Positions 34,901 to 46,894 of a stretch of 64,000 nt of DNA are shown one piece after another (position 1 is the stretch's first letter; each line of letters begins with the position of its first letter). Under the pieces are notes generated by a model. That model was not told where the DNA came from, ran no database searches, and saw nothing but the letters and a program-made list of their open reading frames with translations. Both the position numbers and the translations under genes were made by a program. The stretch spans positions 13,162,001-13,226,000 of the forward strand of contig OZ005615.1 in assembly GCA_963930655.1 (NCBI GenBank). The letters run 5' to 3'. Origin of the DNA: Myrica gale. Its lineage: Eukaryota; Streptophyta; Magnoliopsida; Fagales; Myricaceae.

Positions 34901-37376
34901 ATAAGCCAATTTCATTATACTCACGTATGAGAGTTATTATTCCAAACATCCCACAAGCTCGGACCAAGCATATCCATAACCTGAATACAAAACAGTCATC
35001 TTTTTTTTGTCATAAAAGGCTCATAAAAGGTCTGAAAGAGTAAGGACACTTTCATAAAAATCAACAAGATAAAGCAAAAAACAACACACCATGACATAAT
35101 AGTCTCCCTGTCGACCCTTATAGTGCACACGTGGTACTCCATGACTGCCACCAAGAGTGCTGTACAAGTACAAAGATTCAGTAATAGATTCACAAATACT
35201 ACAAGAACTTACAATCATAAGAATCTAAGAGAAATAAACACTCACTTGTATACATGCCACTCATATGGTGGTCCATAGTTACATCCTTTGCTACTTCTAT
35301 GCTCAAATTTTAAGGCCACCTAATTTATGAGGTCAACATAAAGGTTATGCAAGTACGAGAAAAAAAATCCAAACAAGGAACAACAAAGAACAAATGCCAT
35401 ACTTCCACAGCTCCAGGGCCAGTAGTTCTCTCATTTGTATTTAAAGCAGAAGCACGCCGACCAACATACACTTGCCCAAAGCCACCCTTGCCCAACTTTC
35501 TATCTAATCTGTACATAGGGGAACCACCTACCTGAACCTGCAGCAAGAACCAATGAATCAAGTCATCACCCTGAAACAATATATACTTGCATAAAAATTT
35601 CTCCAACACACACATTTTGACATCCGGGACAGCTATCAAAAAGCTGTTGCCACAAGTCAGATAAAAGATCCAATCTGGTGACACAATTTTATCAATTTCT
35701 TTGAAACCATACGTGGATATCATGTCTACATATTTTCCAGAATGGAACCATAGATGCCCCTTCATTCTGTAGGAATAGAGAATGGTAGAGCAATGATATT
35801 ACACATTCCACCTATATGACAATAAACACAAGTCGCACCTTCATCCACTTTACAATTGATGAATTGTTGGTAGCTAACTCTGTTCAGCCTCGCTATGATA
35901 CTTGAATCAGTAGGACTATAGCATCTATGGAAAGTAAACACAGAACAAGTGATCCTCCTAAAATTTTACTACCAACTATAATGGGGGAGTGATTAAAGAG
36001 AAAGTCTAAAATACCCAAATTTGAAAATCAATTTGATGAGCGGTGTCATATGCCAGGTTGCCAACACTTCACAGTTTCTTTCAAACACCACATAGGGGGA
36101 AGTCATCTATAGTAAGTGTCCAGCCTTTTCCTCTCAAATAGATACGATTAATTGGACCCAACTATTTCAACTATTTATACCTTTCCCAATCACTGACATG
36201 CACGTACTAATATTCCAAATTGCTCTTACACTTTTTGGATGACAACAACAACAATACACATTCCACCATGTGTAACAGTCGGTGGTGCCCATTAAGCACA
36301 TACCTCAACTAAGAGTTTCTAGAAAACCTCACAAAAGATGCTATTTAAATTCTATTATCATTTCATTGTTAGTATCCATTGATCCTCACTCGGATAAGGT
36401 AAAATGACAGATATCAAGAGAAAGAAACCCAAAATGACGCAACCAAATGACATATATACATGAGGATATTTTCCGTGGAACATGGTGATCAACTTAATAT
36501 GAGATGGATTCGTGAAACAACTGAACACATTTATACTGCTAAACGGTCAAAATACAGAGAAATCATACATTCATAATTTGAAATCCACGTTTTACATATA
36601 GAAAGGAAACAGCCTCGTGCAAATCTATTCACAGGCCCAGGCTATCTTGAAAACCAAAATCTTTATTACCAGTAAACCAGTTCCTTTCTATGAGATAACT
36701 CCCAGCTCCGCCATACTTAACAGTAGCAAAACAATAAGTCCCGAAAGAACTTGCTTAATTTCCCATCGCAGTCTTATGTTGATTAAAAAAAATATCAGTT
36801 CTCTGGTTTCACTTAAGACTCGTGACAGCCCCGAACATACTCACAAGCACACCTCATATACTAGGAACCACAGACAACGCAAATCCACATAAATGAGCAC
36901 TTGCAAATTTTGTACAAAATTTTAAAAACAATATACAATGTACTTGCATATTTAATCAAATACAATAATCACGAAAAGTCCCAAACCTTCTCAGGAAGCG
37001 GAGGGGTGCTTCCTTCGTCTTCACCGGCAAGTGCCTTGTCTTTACTTCTCCCACCACTATCGCAATCATCTATCTGCTTCTCCCCTACCTCCTCCTTCTC
37101 CGGCCCCCCACCACCACCACCACCACCACCTCCTTCCTCCAATCCGCGATTCCCTTTCTCCTCCTTCGCCGCCGCGACAACTACTTTCTCATCGACCCCT
37201 CTCTGGTGCTGCAGCTGTTTGCCTTTATTGCCGTCGTTGTTGTTTGCTGCCGCCGCCGCCGCACGCCTTCGTCGCGTTCTCGTAGCAATCGCCTCCCCCT
37301 CTTGAATCGGATTAGGATTAGGCTGCTGCTTCGCTGCTGCCCGGCCCCTGCGCGCTCCGCTACGCAGTACCGGCAT
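31966..37376 (-). CDS. MUT9-like kinase (casein kinase I-like Ser/Thr kinase)
   Basis: Plant MUT9-like kinases (MLK/PPK) are nuclear casein-kinase-I relatives; known members phosphorylate histone H3 and light and clock regulators. Exons on the minus strand: 37376-36987, 35537-35403, 35319-35246, 35159-35090, 34980-34925, 34821-34750, 34386-34292, 34202-34136, 34014-33885, 33811-33593, 33488-33352, 33078-32904, 32767-32677, 32553-32396, 32312-32124, 32025-31966. All joins are GT-AG and in frame: 2,118 bases, 705 residues, the usual family length. The N-terminus [12 protein letters not shown] is family-like, followed by an Ala/Gly-rich stretch with ten glycines. Kinase marks: glycine loop [12 protein letters not shown] (about 145), VALKFEH lysine, catalytic HGDVKPEN (269-276) and DLG (294-296). 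A PKKKVRLG basic signal and the conserved C-terminal domain ending CYGRTVS follow. No break was seen. Confidence 0.96.
35538..36986 (-). other. first intron of the MUT9-like kinase gene
   Basis: This 1,449-base intron follows the low-complexity first exon and is the longest in the gene. It contains short open frames only and no recognisable insertion. Confidence 0.85.
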
Positions 37377-37820
37377 CGTTCATCCTTCGTATCTCATCCT
37401 CCGCTGAAGAAAAAATTCCAAAACTTTATTCACACTCACACACACAAAATCAGTCTCTAACTCTTGCTCTATTCCCCTTCAGATCACAATCACAGCACGA
37501 ATCACTCTGAAGCGAGATAAATGCCCTCTAAAATTACTATATTCTGCAGGAAAATGGTGCCGAAGAATAAGAGCTACGCAGCGGAATAATGTAATGAATG
37601 TGCCAAAGTTCCGACCTTTAAGACACAATTTCGAATAATCCTTGCGTCGGTGAGCAGGAGATCGTGGCTTCTAAGCGGGAAAATTAGGGTTTCGGACAGA
37701 TCGAAAGGTACAGAAAGAGAGACACGGAGAGACAGACAACGGAGGACTGGGGAGAGCCTGAGCAGGGGGGTTTCGGTGTACTTTCAGACGGAGGAGGATA
37801 GATAGAGAAAGAGGATCATT

Positions 37821-37829
37821 ATTTATATA
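37821..37829 (-). promoter_or_regulatory. possible TATA box of the MUT9-like kinase gene
   Basis: TATATAAAT on the minus strand about 445 bases upstream of the start codon. A GA/CT-rich leader (about 37,680-37,800) lies between, as is common in plant leaders. The assignment is inference. Confidence 0.5.
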
Positions 37830-37834
37830 ATATA

Positions 37835-38340
37835 ATTTTCCCCATTCAAAAACACTTGGAAACGAAGTTTTATTGCGTGGGTGAGTTAGGACCGTTGATG
37901 GGTTGAAAATGACGGAGGGATTGGCGCTTTGGCGGGAAAGAAAATTTTCGTAAATATTGATTTGAATGAGAAGTTAATGAAATTAGGAGAAAGGTGTTTG
38001 TGTTGATATTCTGACAAACCTAGCCACGATGCTGACCTGTCATGCGACGTACGGATGGAAATGTTGCTGTGGTCGTAACCCACGGTTTGTAAATTGTAAT
38101 GGAAGAAACGGTGATGCAATAATCTCAACCGTCAATCTAAACGGAAAGAGAATCTAACACTTGACAGTGAAACTGGATCATCATTAGACGAGTTGGACTA
38201 TGCCGTCGGATCTCAGGACTAGGAGTTGTTTGGTCAAAGTCAAGATTTAATGAGTCAACTTCTTTCTTTTTCTCTTAGTTTTTCTAGAATAAGAAAAATA
38301 CTTAATTATATTCCCAAAGCTCAAGGCCATAAATTATGTT
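37835..38340. other. intergenic, upstream of the kinase gene
   Basis: Probable distal promoter sequence. No gene or repeat recognised. Confidence 0.45.
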
Positions 38341-38343
38341 TTA

Positions 38344-38522
38344 GAGTGTGTTCGGTTAAAGTGTATTATGAGAATTTTTTGTGTTTTGAGAATTTTTATG
38401 TAATATTAACTTTATTGATATGCGTGTTGTAGTTATATTTATGTGGTGTGAAAAATTATGTTTGGTTGCAGTATCCTGAGAATTCAAAAAATCCTGAGGA
38501 TTCTACCTAAACGAACATGCCC
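38344..38522. mobile_element. probable MITE, about 179 bp
   Basis: The left end GAGTGTGTTCGGTTA and reversed right end GGGCATGTTCGTTTA form a short imperfect inverted repeat. The size and AT-rich interior resemble the Tourist-like elements at 4,993 and 5,677. The flanking trinucleotides (TTA, ATA) do not match exactly, so the boundaries are uncertain. Confidence 0.45.
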
Positions 38523-39940
38523 ATATTCAAATCCATAACATTTATAATTTTTCGTCGGACGTCTAAAGTTGATGTCTTTTTCGGTTCTTAGTTTACCTCA
38601 ATTGAGAGTGACGTGTCGTTCTATGTGAGGATTTTATGGTTGTGAATCTTTTTTTTTTTTTTCGTTTCAATATTAATAAGAGTTAATTGCAAAGAGCAAA
38701 ACATTCTGTTTATGTCCATTGTGATAGCTTTTCGTCTTTTAGCCTTGCGTTGAAGTGTTGGGAAGTCGATTGGCGCCGACCCTACGCCATGATCATTTGA
38801 AACAACCTTCTTCTACATTCAGTTTGGTCGTCATGGGTTTCGACATCGTATAAGTCAACACCGAATAAATATGTATGTTTTTCTTTTTTCTCTGTATATC
38901 GAAATTGTTAACTGGGATGGCCTATGGGCTACCATATCCTTGGGGTTCTTGACCAGTTGTTCTGGGCCTTGATGCACACTGCCTTTGGGTGTGGGCTGAG
39001 CTAATGCACAAGGTCCATAGCAAACCCATCCAGCTCTGGTAAAAGGCCACGTCTTTTTTCAACTTTCAAGCGTGGTTCAAGGCCACTGCGTATGCCTAAA
39101 TCCAGACAATCGTCCATATACTTCGGGGAGATAATAAATATGCTAACAAGAAAAAACAATTGCATACACTGGATAAAATGATGGGACTAGTTTTTTTTTT
39201 AATAAAGAGTTCGTATTGGCAGAAAAATCGTATCGGAAGCTAAGCTATGACCACATGAAAATCAGGAATTAGAGTGACGGCTAGCACTGACTCTTCAGAA
39301 GCCACTGTCCAGCAGTTCAAGACTCCAAGTGAAAGAAATTAAGAAAAAATAAATGAAATATGCTCTAACTTTATTTTAACTGCCTTTTCTATTGTTAATC
39401 TAAAAATGACAAGCTTTGGTTTATCGCCGACAAGAAGTCTCTCATAGAAGGCAAGAAATAAAGGGACTTCATTTGGCATAAATTAATAATTAAAAGTGCG
39501 TCAAGAAGCCCGTAGAGTGTAGACCCAACCCTTATTTTTGTTTTTTTGTTTTGTTTCCTATTTATCATAGCAGTTCGGATCACTTCAAAAACTTATCAAC
39601 ACACCTAAGGGTGCGCCACGGCCCACGGTTCTTCCTAAGTTATTAGGCATACAGGCAGACTTCGGTCCAGTCCATACCTTTGCCGCTAGGTTTTCGGCAT
39701 GATACTCATTTTCTTGAGGCCTATCGCTGCGGGGGCTATCGGATCCGGGCACTTTCAGTTTGACCCTTTTGGATTGGCAACACTGGCTGATGGGCACTTG
39801 ACAACTAAATATGTGACTAACCTCACGCAAGATGTATATATCGTACTTAGGTCACTATACAGTATACCCACTAGAAAACTTATAATGTCTGATTTATGTT
39901 TGGTTGTGTAATTTCCTTCTTTCGTAAGGGACCCCATGAC
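38523..39940. other. intergenic, unassigned
   Basis: No gene recognised. A GC-richer patch at 39,590-39,790 has an 81-codon minus-strand frame (39,830-39,585) of unknown kind. Confidence 0.4.
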
Positions 39941-39949
39941 TCTTAACGT

Positions 39950-41170
39950 TCTCCCAACATGTTTCGATCACACGGCTAACAGACATTACTTAATCCAGGG
40001 GAAATTAATCTTGTCAATCACGAGAATTAAAGCGTGCAATGCTCCAAAATCCCAAGTGGATAACTTATCAAGTCGCTCTAATCCACAAATTTTGTCCGTT
40101 AAAATTGATTATATATATGTTTTGTCATCCATTCAAAAAGTAAAAAAGCAAGATGTATTTTGATTTATCTATAATTTAATGTCTCTAAAACAAAGCATTC
40201 CAACCTAAGTTTGGCAAGCTCCCACTCTTGAGGGCAATTGATTCTTTTGTATCGAGCTTGTGGAGTTAATTCCCCCTCACTAAGCTAAGTAGTGGGGCAC
40301 AGATCTTCCCTGTAGAACAATTACTATAGGAAAAAATCTTTTGATAAATTTAGTTAAAACAATTCAAAAGAAAAGGCGCACAACACATCTTGTATTGTGT
40401 ATGGCATCTTTAATTATAATTAATGAAACATAATGCAATTTGGGTTGGGATCCGGCTAAGAAGATAAGTCCCCACTCATATTGGCCGCGTCCGATTTAGT
40501 CCAGATTAGTTTATATTAATTGATTAGTTGGGTCTATGAACCCCATGCATGCTGGTTTCGTATTATTGAGGCAAAGTAGTAAGGCTTAGGTCGAAACTGT
40601 ATGGAATACAATACATATCTCATTAAGGTAGCTAGGTTAATTAGTGGAAGAGAGAGTACAGTGTGGTCCGCGCGTATTCTAGTACTTTGCCTTGCTCCTA
40701 TTTACATTAAGGATGTCAAATGACATGCAAATATGGCTTAACCTTAAAATGGTAATGAGAGTACGTACAATTAATATATATATAATTTTTTTTTCTGGAC
40801 TATTTCGCATGTTCCAGAACATGAGAATTGGGAGCTTTAGCATATATAATGTTTCCCCACTTGTAAATTATCTTCCCTTAATCAAGGGAAAATATTGTCA
40901 ATCATAAGGCATCTCATGTTTCTCCAAAGTCCAAACTGGATAATAAGATCACTGAGTTGCTTTGGTCCACATGTCCTCGTGATCTGTTACTGAAGTATCG
41001 ATGTTCCATCAACCCAGCAAAAATAAACATTTAATAAGGATTTCGATCGGAATCTATTAATAATTGAGGCCGTCTAAAATATCCACTCTACAAGCAATTG
41101 ATTCATCTTTTCTCCCCAGTTTGTGGAGATTTCATTATCATTTAGCTTGCATTAAGGTAGTGGCCGGGCA
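39950..41170. repeat. diverged direct duplication of intergenic sequence
   Basis: The stretch about 39,980-40,325 resembles about 40,870-41,170 in the same order. Shared words are CTTAATC..GGGAAA, TTGTCAATCA, GTGGATAA/CTGGATAA, TTGGTCCACA/CTAATCCACA, CAATTGATTC, CTTGTGGAG/TTTGTGGAG and TAGTGG..GGCACA. The spacing is about 880 bp. No coding frame is kept. The origin is unknown; it could be an old tandem duplication or two copies of one repeat. Confidence 0.5.
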
Positions 41171-41233
41171 CAAGCTCCTGTTCTAATTAAGGTAGCGTAA
41201 AATATTATTGTAGAATATATAATGAAGATGGTA

Positions 41234-42777
41234 CGTATAATCAGGGTGGAACTACACAGGGATAATGGGGTCAGCCGCCCCCCATCGCCTGAAAATTCAA
41301 TTTTTTTTTCAAGTGATAACCGCAGCCTACCTCCAACAGCCCAGCGCCCCAGCCCGCTCCCCAATTTCCTGCGCAGGCCCGTCCCCCAACAACACCGGCC
41401 CGTAATTTTTTTAAAAAAATTCTCACCCGTTTCACCCTCTGGTATTAAAAAAAACCGGGTGAAACGACGTGTTTCACCTTGGTTTAATTCACCCTCACCC
41501 CCACAATTTCCCCTTCTCTTCGATGGCCGACACCCACCCTCTCTCACTCTACTCGATGCTCAATGCTCCCCACCTCTTGACGCCAGCGGCTAGCCTGCAG
41601 CCTTTGCCTACCGCTGGCTGACACCAGCTTCTAGTGGCAACCTCCCCCTCTCGGTTCTCACTCTTCCTCTCACTGACTCCCCCAGTCCCTGGCCCCTCCA
41701 ACGCTGCTCAACAGCTCAAACTTCCCTCTCTCTCTCCAGCCTCCAGGTACACCGTACACAGATGACCATAATTTCCAAAAAAACAGATTAGGTTATTGCA
41801 TAATTTGATTATGAATTTTTGAATTTGATTATGTTTATATTAAAATGACAGATTATGCATTTGATTAGGTTATTGTTAATTTGATTATTTTTCTATCAAA
41901 TAGATTATGAATTTGATTAATAATTTGTGAATTTGATTATGTTTGTATTAAACAGATTATGCATTTGATCATGTTATTGTGAATTTGATTATTTTTCTAT
42001 TAAAGAGATTATGAATTAATTTATTGGTGATATTGTGATGAATAATTATTGATGAATAATGTATGTATTATTGAATATTGTGCATTATATTGAAATTGTG
42101 ATTATGACTAGATTGTGAAACTGTGATTAGTTTGTGAAATTAGGGTCGTCTAGTACTCCTAACACGACTGTTATTTCTGAAACAAATACTAGTTTGAAAA
42201 GACCTCGTATTGAATTTAGTGAGGATGATATTATTGCTGACCCAGAGTTACGTAAGCTCATTGAAGAATATGATGTTGGGATTAGATATCGAGTTCGTGG
42301 AGAGAATTTGCTCAAAGGTCCTTGTCAACCATTTGGCCATGATTTGCATACTCTATATCCATTCGTTTATCAGCTGATTGAGTTGACATTGGTTTTACCA
42401 GTTGCGACTGCAACCATTGAGAAGATGTTTTTTGCAATGAAGTTAATTAAAATTGACTTGCGTAATAAGATGAGAGACAAATGAATGAATGATAGTTTGG
42501 TGGTATACATCGAGAGAGAAATTTTGAAACTATTGAGAATGAAACTATTTTACAACGTTTTCAGAATATGCAATCTTGTAGGATCCAATTTTCACCTCTC
42601 AGTATCAGCCAATAGTACGATACATGTATTTTAATATGTTTAGTGTTTTTAGTCCTTAATTTTTGATATTTAAACTCTAAGATATTTTTTGCATTACGTA
42701 GTGAATTTTTTTTTTGTCATTTTTCTTTAGTAGTTCGACCTTTTCCATTAGATTCCTGGTCCGCCACTAAGTATAAT
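41234..42777 (+). mobile_element. hAT element, second deletion derivative of the same family
   Basis: The element is 41,242-42,769, opening CAGGGTGGAACTACACAGG and ending, reversed, TAGTGGCGGACCAGG. The 8-bp duplication CGTATAAT/AGTATAAT (41,234-41,241 and 42,770-42,777) differs at one base. The plus-strand frame 42,134-42,484 joins the transposase N-terminus (EFSEDDIIADPELRKLIEEY, LLKGPCQP) directly to the C-terminal hAT region (LPVATATIEKMFFAMK, LRNKMRDK), skipping the zinc finger and catalytic core. After a stop the tail continues (MNDSLVVYIEREIL). An exon-like leader with a possible donor near 41,747 and an AT-rich repeat lie upstream. The reverse copy at 8,920-10,216 has the same subterminal sequences but a different deletion. 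Confidence 0.88.
41786..42060 (+). repeat. AT-rich degenerate tandem repeat inside the hAT element
   Basis: About two and a half units of roughly 103 bp starting CAGATTATGCATTTGAT (clear starts near 41,850 and 41,953), rich in GAATTTGATTATG. It lies in the presumed leader intron of the hAT element. Confidence 0.75.
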
Positions 42778-43545
42778 ATTCCTCTCATGGATTGTGTAAA
42801 TTAAAAGCAAGAAGCACGAAAAATTTCATATGTTTTCGTCTCCAAGTGTTTTCCTTTTGAGCAAAAAGGAAAAAAAATAAATAAATGGACTAGAAATATG
42901 CGGAAATCTTTCCACTGTGGTAGACCTTTAATGCATTCATTAGAACAGTGCTTGCAGGAATGGCCTAGATTATTGAGACGTCGAGATACGATCGAACGTA
43001 CACACTCTCTCTAGCAGGTGACCACCTTGACCAAACCTCTCAGATGTGCATCGCTGTCTAAACCCTCCTTTAGTACATATATAGTGTTGTATAGTGAGTT
43101 GGATCTTGGATCTCCACTTGGTTCAATTAAATTGAGGCAAAGGTTCGGGCTAGAGCAGGCCTTCGCTTGGTTTGTTAAAGTCAGGAATTGCCACCTCTAT
43201 TCCAACAGCCGTCCTTGGTGACAAAAAAAAAGGGCTGGTCATATATATATATATATATACTTCTGTATGAGCACTAGATTTAGCTTTATACGAGTTTAAA
43301 AAATCATTTGAATTAAGTGCATAAAAAAGCATGAACTTCAAATTATAAGCTCCTTAATTTAGCGCAAGCTAGAATTATTCTGTTGAAACAGAAAAGCAAG
43401 ACAGCATAAATATTATTAATTTCTAGTGCTTTTTTATGTCCTTTTTTTTTGGGCCAACTTTTCTTCTAATTGTAAGACTTTCTTTTTCTCAATTCTTATT
43501 GTAAGACTCATTTACCTGTAATCTGCCAACAAAGTAACCAAAAGG
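42778..43545. other. intergenic, nothing recognised
   Basis: Sequence between the hAT element and the CACTA end. It holds an (AT)n microsatellite at 43,241-43,259 and no recognisable gene. Confidence 0.5.
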
Positions 43546-44167
43546 CACTACAAAAAAACCGAACTTTAGTGGCGGTCGTAAACCCTGTTAAAGGTCAAAA
43601 AATCGGTGCTAAAGCTTTAGCAGCGGTTTTTTTAGCACCGATTTTTTAGCGGGAAGATGATTTTTTTGCAGCATTTCAAAAGGTCGCTTTTGGTCTTAAA
43701 CACCTATAGCAGCATTTTTGCGACTGCCGCTAAATGTCTATGCCAGTGTTTTAAATTTATTTTTATTTTTTTCGTCCAGCATTTTAGAATGCCACTATAT
43801 CAGTATTAAAAACATTGCAATAGAAAAGTGTAATAAAACAAAATATACTTCATCATTGACTAAATAACCACGTCTTACAAGTTTTGCAACAAACACAAAT
43901 AAGTTCTAAAAGTTTTGGTAGTCTAAAAACTAGCAAATAATGACATTTAATAACAAATAACTATAACTTTAATCCTTAGTAGCTTCAGCACCTACACTAG
44001 CATCATCTGCTTCAGCACTATTTGTATCATTTGTATTACCACCAACACCATCAACATTGTCTGCAATCACTTGTGTATAGCGGTCACTTGTGCATAACGG
44101 TCAGATGGTGACCAACTGATGCTTTCACCCATTCTAGATTGGCTCAAGGCTTGTGAAACATACATTA

Positions 44168-45372
44168 TGTTGGAACGCGAGATCACAACAGAAAGAATCG
44201 TTGAATCAAAAACAGCTCAAACGTGCTACATCCTTTAAATCCACGAACACAGGTTTGAGAGAGAATTTAGAGAGAGAGATTTTGTAGAGAGACAAAATCT
44301 CACGTTGAAAACTGAATTCTTTTTTTTTTCCTCAAATGATTACTGAGCTATTTATAATGGCTGGCTCAGAACTCAACTGTGCTATAGAGTGAGATCTTTA
44401 GGGACATCAAATATCAGTCGTAAGATCATCATGAAAAACTATTTTTGATCAAACCCCCTTATATTTTGTAATCCAAATGTATGAGCTTCTACAAATTGTG
44501 ATCATGTACATTAACATTTCACAATTGTTTTTGTGAAATCCCTTTTGCTAACAATTATATGCTTATTTATCTTTTCACCATATTATATTTCACATGAGCT
44601 AATAGGACTGAAATGATATTACCGATTAAGTTCCTAACTCATATAATTCTTAATTCTCAGTCTGTACCTAGTTGGATTTCCAAAACTTTCCAAAATTATT
44701 TTCGCAAATATTTACTTAATATATATTATATAATATAAGTAAAAATCGTGAAAACACTTTTCACAAAATCTCGCTCTGTAGCGTTTTTATATGAGTCCAA
44801 AAATATATAGACATAATTAATATACTGTCTCATCAAGAGACTGGTGGATTCCATATTGATCAATTATAAAAATTCACTTACTATGCACAAGGCCCAACCT
44901 TATCTGGAATATTTGATCTATGAAGATCATCACCAAATAATTTAGTCAAAGCACAAGCACACAATAAGCAAACTTGCACAACTTTCTCAGGTCTAAGGAC
45001 AACACAAACTAATTGTGTTGTACCATTATCTACATCAGTGATCGTTTCCAGAAGGTATTCATATTAGATCTGGTTCAGTACATGTACTCTTACATTGCAC
45101 TCACTCGTCTGCTTAAGGTCACCACATTAATAACAGAGTTCATCATTCTATCTTATAGAGACACAATGAGTGTAGATCTATTTGTACATTACCATATATC
45201 TTGGTCTAGAACAAAGTAAGTCAACAAGAATCCAATAAGTCAGACTTCGTGCCTCCGATTCATTAATCATTGGCTTGAATTTTTTACAATGTTGCTCAAC
45301 AATATGATATCTTATGTCATTGCAAGTACCCAAAATAATATACAAATGATTAATAAAAAATAATAATTACCT
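44168..45372 (-). repeat. copia LTR copy A (outer left), truncated
   Basis: The copy begins at the outer element boundary (TGTTGGAACGCGAGATC on the plus strand) and is homologous to copies B and C. At 45,372 it passes straight into leader-type sequence, missing about 45 terminal bases that B and C have. Confidence 0.88.
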
Positions 45373-45700
45373 CAAGAATGCTCTCTCTCTCTCTCTCTCT
45401 CTCACTTTGTGATTTCTTCTTATCGGGCACATGATTTTCAGCAAAATCACGACCCGAATTCTTGTTGTTCATCAACCAAATCTCATTCAAGAACAACAAA
45501 TGAACATGAAACAAGCATATCACTTCAGATTTAGCAAAACTCAACAAATCGAATTTTTTTTCTCCAAATAGAATAAACAAAACAACACATGGACAAAGAA
45601 CACAAAACACTTTTCATGCTTTTTGTCTGATTCTCATCATTTCTGAGCACAAAACAACTCACAGACAAAGAACACAAAACACGAATCATAGACAAGGTAC
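45373..45700 (-). repeat. second copy of copia leader sequence between LTRs A and B
   Basis: Homologous to 51,904-52,220 inside the 5' leader: shared AAGAATGCT, TTATCGGGCACA, AAATCACGACCC and ATAGACAAGGTAC. A CT microsatellite (45,381-45,402) has expanded in this copy. Confidence 0.9.
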
Positions 45701-46894
45701 GTTGAATCAAAAACAGCCCAAGTGTGCTATCTCCTTTAGATCCACGCACATAGATTTGAGAGAGTATTTAGAGAAAGAAATTTTGTAGAGAGAGAAAATC
45801 TAACGTTGAAAACTGAATTACTTTTTTTCTCAAATGATTTTTGAGTTATTTATAATGACAGGCTTAGAACTTAACTGTGCTATAGCGTGAGATCTTTAGG
45901 AACCTCAAATCTCGGCCGTAGGATCATCATGAAAACTATTTTTCATCAAACCTCATTATGTTATGTAATCCAAATGTATAAGCTTCTACAAATTGTGATA
46001 ATGTTCATTAACATATCACAATTGACCCCCGAGATACTGAGATTATTTTTGTGAAATCTCTTTTGCTAACAATTATGCTTATTTATCCTTCCACCATACT
46101 ATATTTCACATGAACTAATAAGACTGAAATAATATCACCTATTAAGTCCCTAGCTCATATCATTCTTAATTCTCAGTCTGTACCTAGTTGGACTTCCAAA
46201 ACTTTCCAAAATCATTTTCGCAAATATTTACTTAATATATCATATAAGTAAAAATCGTGAAAACACTTTTCACAAAATTTCACTGCGCAACGTTTTTATA
46301 TGAGTCCAACAAGAGACTAGAGGATTCTATATTATGCAATTATACAAATTCACTTACTATGCACAAGACCCAACCTTATCTGAAATATTTCATCTACGAA
46401 GATCATGACCAAATGATTTAGTCAAAGCACAAGCACACAATAAGCAAACTTGCATTACTCTATCAGGTCTAAGGACGACATAAGCTAATTGTGCTGAATA
46501 TCATTCTCTACATCAGTGATCGTTTCCAGAAGGTATTCATATTTGATCCGGTTCAGTACATGTACTCTTACATTGCACCCACTCGTCTGCTTAAGGTCAC
46601 CACCTCAATAACGGAGCTCATCATTCTATCTTATAGAGACACAATTAGTGTAGACCTATTTCTACATTACCATGTATCTTGGTCTAGATCAAAGTAAGTC
46701 AACAAGAATAAAAAAAGTCAGATTTCGCGCTTCCGATTCATTAATCATTGGCTTGACTTTTCTACAATGTTGCTCAATAATATGACATCTTATGTCATTG
46801 CAAGTAACCAAAATAATATACAAATGATTAATAAAAAAATATAATTATTTCATAATTATGCAAAATGATTGGTTTTGAGGGCACACATCTAACA
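45701..46894 (-). repeat. copia LTR copy B (3' LTR next to pol), truncated at its outer end
   Basis: Ends in ACATCTAACA next to the internal region but lacks about 33 bases at the other end, where GACAAGGTAC of the leader copy joins GTTGAATCAA of the LTR. Confidence 0.9.

Noticed and set aside
36901-37460. Plus-strand frames opposite kinase exon 1
   Set aside because: Antisense shadows of a low-complexity exon, rich in serine, proline and histidine from CCA/TCC repeats.
39585-39937. Overlapping frames in a GC-richer intergenic patch
   Set aside because: I considered a gene or organellar fragment but could not match any family, so no call was made.
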